Origin: Galbula dea
Lineage: Eukaryota; Chordata; Aves; Piciformes; Galbulidae
Assembly: GCA_013399015.1 (NCBI GenBank)
Contig: VWZX01005690.1
Span: 1,116,001-1,180,000 of the forward strand
DNA length: 64,000 bases
Direction of reading: 5' to 3'
A program made the translations under genes and the position numbers. Shown here piece by piece: positions 43,433-55,600 of this stretch. How positions within the stretch are numbered: position 1 is the first letter of the stretch; each line of letters starts with the position of its first letter. Under the pieces are notes generated by a model. That model had not been told where the DNA came from, searched no databases, and saw only the letters and a list, made by a program, of their open reading frames with translations.

Positions 43433-43687
43433 CCACCACGTGCTCGCCCGGATCCAGCTCCTCTGGCAGCACAGCTGCTGGGTGCTCAGCAGGAAAGGCT
43501 GCCGGTGTTGGAGGGATGCTGGACTGGTTAAAAGGAGGGTGAAGGACAGCTCAGCCCAGGCTGTGCTGTGAAATGTTAACATTTTGTTCTTGGTTAGTCT
43601 GGAGTGATGCATCTTTTTTTATATTGATGTGCACTCTTCCTGTGTATCATGTAAAATATAGTATAAGCCTGTGGCAGATTTAATGTT

Positions 43688-43695
43688 TGTAAATA
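43688..43695 (+). promoter_or_regulatory. Pumilio response element
   Basis: TGTAAATA matches the PUF consensus UGUANAUA exactly within the distal NOTCH1 3'UTR. Single short motif; function is inferred. Confidence 0.35.
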
Positions 43696-44119
43696 CCTTT
43701 GGGGGTTTTTCTTTTGTTTTGTTTTAAAGAAAAGGTGGATTTTGTTTCAAAAATCTAAATGAGCAAGTCTTAAATATATCATAAATATATCACCTTATAG
43801 AGGTGTTGGGGTATCACTCACTCGGGTGCAAAGGCAAGCAGACACCCTACAGCTAGCTATGTGTATGGGACAGGCAACTAGAGAGCAGTTAATCCAGACC
43901 TGAGAAAAGGGTTCCTTTTCCTCCTTCCTTTTTATTAGGACACCAAACAGAATGGATATTTCTGAAGGCACAGAGCCTTGCCAAGCACTCATCTTAGTTA
44001 ACATTTCAGCCCACTGTTACTGTGACGTTGCCTAATATGAGTGATCAAAACATCACGTGGTGTTGACTCTTCCTATGTTTTATAAACTAGAGTGTAGTTT
44101 AAGAAAAGATATCTTCTGT

Positions 44120-44194
44120 AATAAAGTTATCTACATGCAAAGTTGTAGTTTGCAAAAATGATGTATTTTTTTTGGTTAACTGATTTGCAATAAA
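44120..44194 (+). terminator. Distal poly(A) signals of NOTCH1
   Basis: Two AATAAA hexamers, 44120-44125 and 44189-44194, the second followed by GT/T-rich sequence. They are the best candidates for the main 3' end because the sequence beyond loses the AT-rich UTR character. Confidence 0.6.
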
Positions 44195-44215
44195 TGATGC
44201 TTCTGGGCATCTAGA

Positions 44216-47200
44216 TTTTACTAAAACTGGAACTTAGTGTTTTTGTTCTGGATTGGTTGAAATCTGGGCTTTGCTACCTGCTGTTTCCCAAGGGAAAGTT
44301 TCACTGATACCACTCTGGGCACAAACACCTCACAAAAACATTTGCTGTCCTTGCTGTGCTCACTGTTTTTAAGGTAATTTAATTTAATTCTGTCTCTTCC
44401 CCACAGGGACTCTGTAGTCCAAATGCAGCTGCAAAGTCTCCAAATAAGTGGATATAAATAGCTGAGTCGTGGACCTCCTCCCAAATCAGATAAGCCTGGT
44501 AACTCCTGCAATGCTGGTATTTTCCACTCTGTGGCTGGGGAAGGAGTGGGCATGTGTGTACATGTACCTGGTATCGAGCCCCAGACAGATTCAGGGCCTC
44601 CAGACGTTTGCTGTGCAACTGGTCAGAAGCTGGTGCTGCAGCAGTGACATTTTAGGCAGCACCCAGCAGCCAGCAGATCACCTTCAGAGCTCAGGGAGGT
44701 GGTGTGCCACTGTGCTCTCCCTGCAGACTCTGTGTTAAGGGGACAAAACCCTCTTCCCTCTGCAAAATGGGGATGAGGATCTGATAACCCCAAGGGACAC
44801 CTTGGAGATGGGCTTCCTGAGATGTTCTCTTCCCTCGAGTTGTGTCTCTCTGCATCCCGTCTGGGATATGCTAGATGAAGTGTGTCTGCCTTCACCACCA
44901 TTCACAGACATGCTGTCCATGAATCATGTCTGGGACCATCCAGCCATGTTCCCACACAGTCCATCCTTCCAGGCTTCTCCCACACATCCCAGAGCTTGTG
45001 CCCACAGCTGGCTGGAAGCAGGGCATGTCCTGGTGCCACCAGTGAGACTGGGAAATGCTCATGCCAGTGTGAGGCATTGGTTAAGAGATGTGACACTCTG
45101 GTCACTCATGGTTGAGGTGGGAATTTGGCCTGGAATGGGTTGTAAAAAGGGGTTATGAGGATGTGTAAAACCATGTGGCATTGCAGAGGCAACTAGACAC
45201 GTGTAGCTCATTTAAGAGGTGAGGGGCTGCAAAGGATGTAATTTTCCATGAGGATTGGTCAGAACAAGGAAGGAAGGGGCTAAATACCAGGGAAAGAGGC
45301 AAAAGTCTGCACTGGCACATGAATAGATACTGATAAATTGGCCACAGGGTAGTTCAAACTAGAAGTCAGTAAAGATTTTCTAGGCAGCAGAGGAGTAAGG
45401 ATATACAGTTTGGCTTTTAAGCATTTAATCCCCTGACTCTTACATTTATGAGGGCATCTGGTGACCCACAAACTCCTGCCAGTACCTTGTTCCTGACTTT
45501 CCTGAGTGGGTGCACGAGATGATTGTGGGGTCACAGATTCCCAGCTGGGATCAAGGCAAAGTTCAATGAGAAACAAGAGACATGGCCCCAGCTTCAAACC
45601 CTCCCTTCTACTCTTAGGGCTTTCCCACCAACTCTGAATCCAGAAGGATTTGCCTTCTCCCAGTCTCCTCCAACCAACCCATCGTGTCTAACTATAAGCT
45701 CATCTTTACCTCAGGTCAGTAAAGATGCTGGGAGCTGAATTTCAAGGTCTCACTTCAACAGAAGATGCTGAGGAATGACTAGGTAATGGCAAGCACAGCT
45801 GGGTTAGCATCCCAGGTGAGAAAGGCAGACTGAGAGGCACTGAGGGTTCAGAAGTGCTTGCGCAAGATTAGCACCGAGCTATTCCGATGCTGTTGATGCT
45901 GTGAGGAATTAGTGCATCTGAAATATTTGTTTACATGCTGGAGGGCTTGGGTTTTTTCTTCTTTGTTTTCATTATTCCTGCTCAATTAGATGGGACGTTT
46001 AGAAATCGCTACTCTGTATTGCTTTTACCTCCAGGCTACGGCGTTTGCTCAGAAAGTTGCTAACAGCTGCTTGAACCCTGATTGCCGAATTGTTACTGCA
46101 GCTCCAATCAACCCCTGAAGAATGTACTGGAGGAGCCAAATTCATCTGAGGTGTAGCCTCTCTGGAATTACACACGGGTTAATGTGGCTGGGGTAGTTGG
46201 AATGATCACAGCAACCAGCTTAGTAAATAAATAAAGCTCAGCTTGTCCAAGTTGGCAAACCTGACACAGAATAACAATACTTGTAAAGAGAAACTCTCCT
46301 TTAGCCATTTTCCCTCTTTCTGAAGTCAGAGGAGGATGCTTTTGACAGCAAGCTCCCAGGGCAGGGCTGTGTTTGTGGTTACTTGCAACCTGAAGGCTGA
46401 ATAAATTACCAGAATTTAATGGGACAAGGCCAGTATCATTTGTGTTAGCCCCAAGTAAACTGATGAATGAGAGAAGGGGACACACTGTCCTCTTCCCACC
46501 AGTAAGCCTTTTTGTTGGTAACAGGTCACTCTCAAGTCCAAAACTTGCTGCATTTGCTGCATACAGCAAATCAGCTAGAAAGCTTCAGGGTAGAAAGAGA
46601 TTGAATGTCTTAATGTGACAATTCTTTATTCACACATATTTGTCAGGAGAAAGCAAAGATGAGATCCCATCATTAGTGTTTGCATTGTGTATAGGTGTAT
46701 GAGAAGCAGGTCAGATATCAGGTGTATATAGCTACAGATATAAGCTGTTGATGGTATTTGCAGAATGCATGTGTACTTTGAAAAAGCCAGTCAGGCTACT
46801 TAAAATGTTTCCTCAGATTACACCTGTTGGAGGAAATACCAAGGTAGAACCAGGGCTTTATCCTCAATTCATGCCTGTGTAGGGAAATTGTATTTGACAA
46901 GCTGGTTTAGAAGAATGTTCCTACAAAAGAGGGAGATGAAAGGCACTTTAAAAATCACAGCACTGCCTCTGGTTCCCACACCAGCATCAAAGTGCTGCTT
47001 CCCCTACTTGGACTGAGCTTTGAGGATATTGCCCTGCTTTAATGATCAAGCGTGCAGAAATAGCTCTTGCGCTGATAATGACCCTTGATTAAGATGTTTG
47101 TTTAGGTCGTTTGTATTTTCCCCTCCAAGGCTTGTTGTTGGGTACAGAGTGTGACACTATCAGCACAGTGGCCAGTGCCTGTAAAGGGGACACATCCTTC
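44216..47200. other. NOTCH1-SEC16A intergenic region, left part
   Basis: No ORF with domains. A low-repeat block at about 45895-46130 (AGGAATTAGTGC, CAATTAGATGGG, AACAGCTGCTTG, CAGCTCCAATCAACC) and another at about 47030-47130 (TTAATGATCAAG, CTGATAATGACC, GATGTTTGTTTAGG) look like possible regulatory elements. Confidence 0.4.
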
Positions 47201-47202
47201 TC

Positions 47203-47272
47203 AGGATCATAGAATCGTTTAGGTTGGAAAAGATCTTGAAGATCACCAAGTGCAACTTGATCAGTGCAACTT
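47203..47272 (-). repeat. CR1 3' fragment, antisense
   Basis: GGATCATAGAATCGTTTAGG, TTGGAAAAGATCTTGAAGATC, then ACCAAG: the reversed CR1 terminus, followed by a short duplication of GTGCAACTTGA (about 47250-47273). Confidence 0.8.
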
Positions 47273-47454
47273 GACTTTTAACCTAGCAGAATTCCTATGT
47301 TGGAACAGGGACTCTCCCTTAAAAGCTTTCTGAGACAGAGCTTCAACATAGAAGCAGGACACAGAGCAGAGAGGAGTCGAATCTTTGGACTTGTACAGAA
47401 CTGTCTGATATCGTGCTATGATCTCGTCTAAAACCAAACCCACACAAATACATG

Positions 47455-47815
47455 CTTCTCTGGAGGCACAGGGGAGACCTTATCTCTCTGTGTAACTCCC
47501 TGAAAGGAGGCTGGAGCAAGGTGGGGGCTGGTCTCTGCTACCAGTTAACAAGTGACAGGATGAGTGGAAACAGAGTCAAGTTACACCGGCAGAGGTTCAG
47601 GTTGGATATTAGGAGAAATTTCTTTACTGAAAGAGTGCTTAGGCATTGGAACAGGCTACCAAAGGAAGTCACCATTCCTGGAGGCATTCAAAAACTTTGT
47701 AGACACGGCGCTGAGGGACGTGGTTTAGTGATAGACTTAGCAGTGTTAACAGTTGGACTTGGTGATCTTAGAGGTTTTTTCCAACCTTAACAATGGTAAC
47801 AATTAATTCTATGAT
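47455..47815 (+). repeat. CR1 LINE 3' fragment, sense
   Basis: CTGGAGGCACAGGGGAGACC, CTGAAAGGAGGCTGGAGCAAGG, GGTTCAGGTTGGATATTAGG, GTTGGACTTGGTGATCTTAG, AGGTTTTTTCCAACC and ATTCTATGATC. Together with the antisense piece at 47203 it forms a CR1-rich border upstream of the SEC16A promoter. Confidence 0.92.
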
Positions 47816-48019
47816 CCCGCTGCTGTGTGCAGTGGGGCTGAACGAAGGCATCTGCTATGCTGCAGCTCTTGAACGCTTGTACACCTGTCAAGTGTTTGTA
47901 GGATTAACGTCCCTTCATACGATTAACACCCCATCACTGATTAACAAACACCCCAGGGACCTCACTTTACAGCAAGTAACAGCTCTTCCACTTGCCTCTT
48001 CCCCCAGAAACCCTCAGTT

Positions 48020-48960
48020 TTCCCCCGTCCTCAGCTCCAGCGGACAAGGGCAGCCTCCTGAACCGCCCTGCTCCACCGCCGCCCCGAACCCTCTGCCTTC
48101 AGCTCCCCCTGACAGCACTTGCTCAGGCAGCAGCCCTTGCTCGGGGCTGGACCTCTGTCCCGCCCTGGCGGCCACCTTCGCCATTGCACCCGCTCCGGGA
48201 ACCCCGAAGGGCTCGGGAGTCCCGCACTGTGCCGGGAGGCTGCCAAGGAGAGCAGGACGGCCACGGGGCCGAGTCCCACCAAGAGCTGGAAGCAAGACCC
48301 GCGACGGACAAGGACTGGGCGCTGCGGGATTCGAACCCCGTACCCCACATCCGCAACGCGCCTGCGCCAGACACTCTCGACGCTACTTCCGCCCTTAGGC
48401 GTTTGTTACCCTCCGACACTTGGCCCTTTCAGGCCGAGCGGGAGGGGGGAAGAGAAGCACGCGCAGGCGCGCGCGGCGTACACTCCTTGACGTCATCACG
48501 CGACGCGCCGTGACACGTCGGCGGCGGCGGCGGCGCAGCTCCAAAGCCGGATGTTCCAAGATGGTGGCGGTGGAGGGAGTTGTGGTCCTGAGGGGAGGTG
48601 GTGTTCGCTGCTGAGGGACCTCCGACGGCAGGAGGGGCTGCCAGGTACAGTGAGGGTGGTTAAGCCAAGGGGTGAGCTGAGCTGAAGACAAACGGAGGGC
48701 TGGGAGATTCTGGGAGGGCTGCGTGAGGAGCGCGGGGCCTTAGGTGCGGGCCCCGGCTCTGGCGGCGGCTGGAGCCCCTCTGTGTGCCCCGGGGCTGCCC
48801 GGTGGGACTGCGTCTCAGGGCGGGGGCACCTCCCGAGACCTCCTGTCGTAGCGCAGGGAGGTGGTGGGGCGGTGGCAGTCCTGGGTCTCGGCCCCTGATC
48901 CAAGTTGGGGCAGGTTGTGGTTCCGCAAGAAAGGGCGAAGCGGTGAAGCGCTGCGGCAGA
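48020..48960 (+). promoter_or_regulatory. SEC16A CpG-rich promoter
   Basis: CpG-dense, TATA-less block. Motifs: ETS/GABP ACTTCCG (48385-48391), a full CRE TGACGTCA (48488-48495), NRF1-like GCGCCTGCGC (48358-48367) and its reverse complement GCGCAGGCGC (48461-48470), (GGC)n at about 48519-48534, and YY1-type CAAGATGGTGGC (48557-48568). YY1 sites of this form usually sit just downstream of the start of transcription, so the TSS is inferred at about 48540-48560. Confidence 0.75.
48550..48644 (+). other. SEC16A: SEC16A exon 1, untranslated (predicted)
   Basis: The start is approximate; it ends at GCCAG before the donor GTACAGTGAG (48645). In the frame that continues into exon 2 it contains an ATG (48561) and a TGA stop (48612-48614), with no later ATG before the exon 2 start. 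The main protein therefore begins in exon 2. Confidence 0.55.
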
Positions 48961-49680
48961 CAATGAGGCTGAGCCACTGGAGAGGCTTCCCGGTGGGATC
49001 TGGGGAGTTCTGGCTAGCTTGGAGTGCCACAGTGGGACAGGGCACACATTGCAGGTGTTCCGTGTGATATTTCATGCGGTGGGGAAGAGAAAAAAGAGAT
49101 CGAGCAGTCAGAAGTACTGCGTGACGGTCAGGGTCATGTATTCCCTTTGACAAGACACAATAATGGTTGTAGCTTGGGGTTGTTTTTTCGATTTGTCAAG
49201 TGCTATAGGTCTGTGCTTTATTGGAGCAGCAACTGGTGCTGACTCAGTAGTACAGCTGCCTGAAAGTGTCGGACCTGCTGGTGTGGTGGACTGGTAGTCA
49301 GTCTCCTTTACGAAACACATGGGTATATTTTGCTGGTGCTGATTATGAATCATATTAAGCTCCGTGGTTTTGATTCCCAAAGAGCTCTTCTCACTGAATG
49401 ACATTTGTAACTATGGCTGCCATTTATGAGAAAGCCAGTAGGGAGCTATCAGCAGTACTAAAGAAGTAGAGTGTGTTCAGTCTGAGTGTCCTCCACATCT
49501 GTGCAGCTGCCTGCATGGGGGGGGGGAAAAGTACTGTCCTTGATACTGCTTTTAAAGATGCAAATCTCATTTTCTAGCTCTTGTCCTTGGGGTTGCAGAG
49601 GGTTTTTTTATTCAGTTCTTGTTAGGAATCTGGGTATGTGAACATGTTGTTTGTTTGGTACATGCCTATGTGTGTACATA

Positions 49681-49723
<43 letters not shown>

Positions 49724-52600
49724 GTATATATATGTGTGTATATGTATATATATATATGTATATATATGTGTGTATATGTATAGGCACACATTAGAATTAA
49801 CATTAGTACTCTGTAACCTGCTTTGTGAGCATACTTATTCATGTTTAAGAATAATCAATTTAGCTTCTGGCCCTTGGAGGCAGGATGAAATTCCCTTGGA
49901 GATAGGGTTAAATTAATTCCCTCACATAAATTATTCCTTCATGCAGATAAATTTTCACAGAGGGGTTTAAAACTAATCACAGCTCTAGAGCTCATCAAGT
50001 GAAATGTATTGATGGCCTTGGCTAGAGGGTAGTTTGAATCTTTTGTTTTTCCCCTGTGGTGATAGGTTCTTGGCATGCCTGGAAACACCTTCTGCAATTG
50101 TTATTTCTGGTGACTAATGTTTTGCAGGCTGCTCTGCATTATCTATTAGTAAACCTCCTGAAAGTTAAGAATTTCCAGGGTAGATAAAGCAGAGATGGAT
50201 TACTCTTAACTTACATAGTTATGTCTCATTTCTAAGTGTCTTAAAATCAGCATTTCTGTTAATACTGGAAAGGGGGCAGGGAAGGGGCAGTATCACTGAG
50301 TTGATATCTTCTGTTTAAATTACCACATGGGTACATTCATGTTATTTGGACCTAATTCCTCAAATCTTGCATGTTTTTACTACTGTGTGCAGTCTGTTAA
50401 TATTAACTTGCCTTCTGTAAGGAAGCTGATGCCCTCTTGGTGAACTTCTGTCATGCAACATCAGAGATCTGGTTATAGGAGTTGCAAGCTAGTGCATTGA
50501 AGTAGAACTCTACATTTATTTTAATGAGCTAATTGCTGGTACTGGTTGGTACAAAAAATGTGATGAAGTGTTAGGATTTTTTTTTTTCTTTATGTGCATC
50601 TGATAGACACTGTAAAAAGCGATGGCCACATGAAAAGTTTGGAAGTGAGTGTGTAAGTTGTAAAATCAATTGGCTTTTGTGCTCAACTGCATTTCAGAAA
50701 CAACTTTTTCTACCAAGAACAGAACTGTTAGGTAGATACTAACATTTTGTTCAGTCAGTGGTTTCCAGGAGGTAACTATCTTGGCAGATGGTTTAATTAG
50801 CTTTTTTTTTTTCCTCCCCACTTCACAATATGTTGTATGAAAACACTGGTTTAGTTGGGAGGGAAGGGAGGAGTGTTTTGCAGTTTGGTTAATACAGTGA
50901 AGAACATGAAAGGTCAGTGGGGATGCCCAGAGCAGCCTGGCGTTTCTTAAGCCTGTGGAAGCTGGGGTGGGTGTTAGGCAAGGCTTCCTGGTAACAGGGC
51001 TGGCTGTAAGCAGCTGGAAAACCTTCACCTCACTCTTGTAATAGGAGAAAAGATTGCAAAGCACCAGAACCTTTTTGTAAGTGTTCCTGGAGAGGAATTC
51101 CCCAGGCAGCTGTGTCTTAAAAAGTATGTTGCAGACAAACACAACCATGAAACTACTGAAGTTTTCTAGTTAATGCTTCTCTGTTGAGGTCAGTGTCTGG
51201 TCTCCTTCCCCAAAGCCTTCATTTAAGCTATGGCTATGAAATACATGGATATGGGGGAGAAATTGAGAGACTCTGACTGAGGCCCTCTGAAAGAGGGCTG
51301 TGGATTATACATGGGAGTGTTGGACTCTGCAGTGGTAAGTAGAAGAGCTCTTTCCCTAGGGCAAGTTGCCCTGCTGGCTGATAGTCTGCGGAGGCCATGC
51401 AGTGGTACTGGTCACTGTGCTCTTCACTGGAAGTTTTTAGTTTAGTTTTTGTCTGTCTTCTATAAACAGAAGTGTATCTGGTATGGACCAATTCCTGTGG
51501 GTGCTTCACTCTACATGATATAAACCATATTTGTTGTGTACTGTTAGTAAGCAAGCCCGTCACGTGTTGCTAAAGCTTCACTGAGCTGAACTGACAAATA
51601 CTGCTGAACAACTCCAGTTCTGTCAGCTTCCCTCCCCTGCCAGATTGGGAAGAAGTGATAGAATTGAAAAACAAATGTTGCTGGTTAAGTTACTGAAGTT
51701 CCTGTGTACCAAATTCCTAACTGGTGGTGTTAGGAGCTCTGGCTGGCAGAGTTGGAATACTTCTGTGCCTGTTCTTTCCATCTGAAAAAAGAGCCATAGC
51801 TCCAATTCTGTGCCAGAGTCCCACTAATGTTCAAGTGAGAACACTGCTTCATAGGTGAGGGGAGTTGATTATCTTTCATATCCTTGAATGCAGGTTTGCT
51901 ATTATACAGCATTCATCTAGAAGAGAGAATATTTGTGATGAAAACCCAGTTGCCTTTCTCAGAGTAAATAACACTACTGTCCTGCACAGTGTTTTCTTTA
52001 TTAAAGTAAAAATGGACTGTGGTCTGTTGAGGGGATTAACATCTGATGGAATCTTTCTTGAGATGCTTCTCATCTTACCTCTGAAAAGGTCCATTCAGAT
52101 GAGCAACAGTGCAACAGAGCTGAAGATCTTCTCTGACAGCATTAGAGTTAGATAATCTCTCAACTCTTTATCATTAAATGGAGCTTGCAGTAGTACTTAC
52201 TGGTTCTGTTGTAGGCTGACTGCTGCTGTGTCCTGTCTGTGGTGCATACTTCTGCTTAAAACAAACTTAGGGAAGTGTAGCTGGATGCTACCATCATTAA
52301 CAGTTGGAGGGTTTAACGTTTGTAAAGGCTGTGCTGTGTTTAGTGACTCTCACTTGGGCCTCGTGTTACTGTGGTTGCTAAATAAGTTGCATTGTTATCA
52401 CACAGCATTAATCTTCCTTAATACTGGACTTGGCTTTTGCAATGCAATGTTATATGTAAGTTTCTGACCTGTTCTGGAGAAGAGAGAGATTCTTCCACTT
52501 CAAGTTCTTTGAGTAGTTTTGTTTCTAAAATAAAAGTTACTGAAGTGCTGCATGTATTGTGAGAAAGGCAACTGACTTGGCCTCTGTTTTGCCTTGACAG
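48645..52600 (+). other. SEC16A intron 1 (predicted)
   Basis: About 4 kb from GTACAG to TTGACAG. It holds a TA/TG microsatellite (49670-49785) and T-rich tracts (50577-50588, 50803-50812). No other exon or CR1 copy recognised. Confidence 0.6.
49670..49785. repeat. (TA)n/(TG)n microsatellite
   Basis: Alternating TATATA and TGTGTGTA runs for about 115 bp. The ORF across it (IYIYIYMY) is only a shadow of the repeat. Confidence 0.95.
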
Positions 52601-55600
52601 GGTAGAAGAAGGAGTCTGTCTGCGGCAGCCACTACTAGTTTGTCATCTAGCATCTGCCCCTGGGAGCAGGCCATGATGCAGCAGCCTCCCCAGACTGTTC
52701 CAGCAGGGGCAGCAGCTCCACCTCCCGCAGGTGTTGCTCGGAACACCTACTGGAGAAACAACTCCCTCAGTAAACGAGCAAATGCAACAGCTGCTCCAGT
52801 GCAGCCTGTCACAGATCCTTTTGCCTTTGGCAGGCAAACTCCCCAGGGTTCCCCTTTAGATAATCCATCCAAGGGCAATGCATTGGTTATGCAAAATTCA
52901 TCCCCAGCAGTGTTTCCTCAGACTTCACTGCCACGTGCAGGGGATAATCCTCATGGACTGCATATGTCTTTATCAGCTCCTGTAGCTCAACCAGGAATAA
53001 ATACCAGTACGTTTTCTAGTGTTCCAGTTCCTTCACCGTCCCCTGGATATCTTCTAAATAGTACTGCAGCAGGGCATCCAAATGCAGAGCCTGGACTCCA
53101 TGGGCCTGTGGTACCATTGCATTATAGTACAGGAGCAGCAGTGGAAAATTCATTCAGTGTGCATCCTGGAATGGTGTCTGCATCCAACAAGCCTGGAGGT
53201 AGACAAAACGTTACTAGAGATCCAAATGATGTTCCTTCAGGACCCAATGCAACAGCACTCTTCCCTCCACCTCCTCAGCAGCCTGTGTCTCAGTGGAGGC
53301 CTGTTCAAGGTAACCTGCAGTCTCCAGTTCAAAATGTTGTGCCCTATCCTGAGCCACCTTCTCAGAGTGATGTTCATAATGTTTCTCAGTCTTCTGTTAG
53401 CACTTCTCATCCTCCTCCACAGACAAATTTACAGCAAGGCCTTGCACACCAAGGTATTCCACAAACTATTATGCAAGCACCTTTATCTGGTTGTGAAAAG
53501 AATGGGAAAAAGGGCTCTGCAAATAACAGTCATCATGTGAACAGCATCCAGCCTGGAAATGTGTTTAGGCAGAACACAGAAATGACTAACACTTGGGTAA
53601 ATCAACCCTATGAGGAACGGGGTTACCCCCAGCCACCACTGCAAGACTCTGGTTTTGTCATTCCCACAGCTCAGGATAATAACCCTCAAACCCAGTCTCC
53701 AGATATGTCTGAACCATCAAATAGGCCTGTTCCTGCAGATGGAGATTCAGGAACTCTCTCCATGTTTTTCAAAGGAGATGAAGCAGAAAATGAAGAAATA
53801 CTTTCATCTGAAAAAGATTACATAGTTGAGAAAGCAGAGCTGGATGCTTGTCAGCCAAATTGGGCCTCCTTGTATCACCAGCCGCCGCATCCTCAGCGTG
53901 TTGCAGCTCACGTTCTCTCTCAGATGCAGATGGGTGCAGGTTCAGCTGGTGAGATGGTACAGAAAGGAATGGATGTCCAGTACTTCCCTAAACTTGTAAG
54001 CCAGCAGGAGCCCCAGGCTGCTAAGCACCCTCTGTTTGTCAGTGATGAGAAGGCAGGTGTAGGTGACATGTCTGGGAACGGTGGGTCGCAGTATGAAAAT
54101 GTGGAGAACCTGGAGTGCATTCAGAATCAAGAAGTGCTGCCCAGTGAACCACAGAATGTCAGTGCTTTGTCCCCTGCTGCTGGTCCTGATCTCTACAGGT
54201 ACGGATCCTTTCCAGGTCAGATGCTTCCAAAAAGTGCTGTTGTGAGCCATGCTGAAGGAGGACCAAATTTGGAGGCACCTGATTCCTTACCTCATCCTGT
54301 CCGACCAGACAGTGTCTCCTCCAACTATAGCACCATTAGCCATAGGAGTGCTTCGAGCTCAGCAAGAGCTCAGGAGCAAGTGGGAACGTTTATTCAGCAG
54401 GAAAGTGGGAAGCCTGATGAAGAATCTTCTGCCAGCTTCTTTAAACAGATTGATTCCTCTCCTTTGGGAGGTGATTCAGGTGAGCTAAACCTGAGCAAGA
54501 ACTACCATAGTAATCTATCCCAGCCTCCAACTCCAAGTCCTCCAAAGCCTACAGGAGTATTTCAGACAAGTGCAAACAGTTCTTTTGAACCTGTGAGGTC
54601 CCATGGAGTTGGTGTAAAACCTGCAGAGATTGACCAAGCAAAGATGGTGGTTGAATTAAGAGAGAACCACGCCAACCAAAAGAATATCAAGAATACAGCT
54701 GTGCCAGCTGCATCTCCAGGCAATCTTGAGCAGCCACCAGATAACCTGGAAACTATTTTCATGCCTCAGGTACACCCACCACCTCTTGCAGTCGCTGGTG
54801 AAGCTGGAAATATGTTGCACTCTGGCCCTGTTGTGGAAAACATACAATCAGTATCTGAGAGAAGGTCCTCGACAAGAGCTCAGGGAGCAGTTAAGAAGTG
54901 TGATAGCCCAGCAACAACTTTGTGGGCTCATAATGAGTTACCCAATTTTGGGGGAAGTGTTCTTCTAGCTCCTGCTGCTCCTGCAGTGTATGTACCTGCC
55001 AAACAAACTGTAGAAGTCATTCAGCCACCAGAAGAAGGCCTGTCTAATCAGCAGCCAAGTAAGCCAGGGACTATTGCTGTGCAGCTTTCCCAAGATGGAA
55101 ATATATCTTCTGAAAATCTTGAGAATCCTCCCAAAATGGGAGAAGAGGAGGCACTTCAGTCTCAGGCAAGTTCTGGTTATGCAAGTTTGTTGTCTTCTCC
55201 ACCTACAGAATCTTTGCAAAATCAGCCTATCCTGATTGCTCAGCCTAATCAAAGCTATAACTTGGCTCAGCCAATTAATTTTTCTCTTTCTCTATCTAAT
55301 CAGCTAAGCAGCAATGAAAACAATCAGCCAGGGAAGGACTCTGGGCTTGGGGAGAAGCCTCCAATGGGTCCCCAAACTTCTCACGCTGGTGGGATAATTT
55401 CTGGGGAAAACATGCCATTGCCTGTGATGCAAGTTGGATCTCTGTTAGTTAATGCACTTCCAAATCCTAATCTGTTAAAACAGAATTTGTTACAAAGCCC
55501 TGTTAATTCCTCTGATACTGCTTCTAATCAGCCTGCAAACTTGCCTGTGAAAACTCCACTTAATTTGGCAGCAGAAGGGCAAAAGAATGTTAATATGGAA

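Larger units (their letters stand above)
42344..44215 (+). other. NOTCH1: NOTCH1 3' untranslated region
   Basis: AT-rich non-coding sequence after the stop. AATAAA signals lie at 43056-43061, 43310-43315, 44120-44125 and 44189-44194. The last is followed by a T/GT-rich stretch near 44235-44255, so the longest transcript probably ends near 44210. The exact end is inferred. Overlapping ATTTA motifs occur around 42510-42520. Confidence 0.75.

Noticed and set aside
47793..48398. 201-residue ORF upstream of SEC16A
   Set aside because: It begins at the end of a CR1 copy and continues through GC-rich promoter DNA; composition only, no domain.
48300..48400. Lower-strand tRNA gene suggested by GGTTCGAATCC
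   Set aside because: Acceptor and T-stem pairing are incomplete, the A box is unconvincing and no T-run terminator is present. Kept only as a B-box finding.
49638..49916. 92-residue ORF across the TA repeat
   Set aside because: Low-complexity shadow of the microsatellite.
52640..52672. Upstream TTG start for SEC16A
   Set aside because: Non-AUG and without similarity to the human N-terminus. The ATGs at 52673/52676 give the conserved MQQPPQTVP start.
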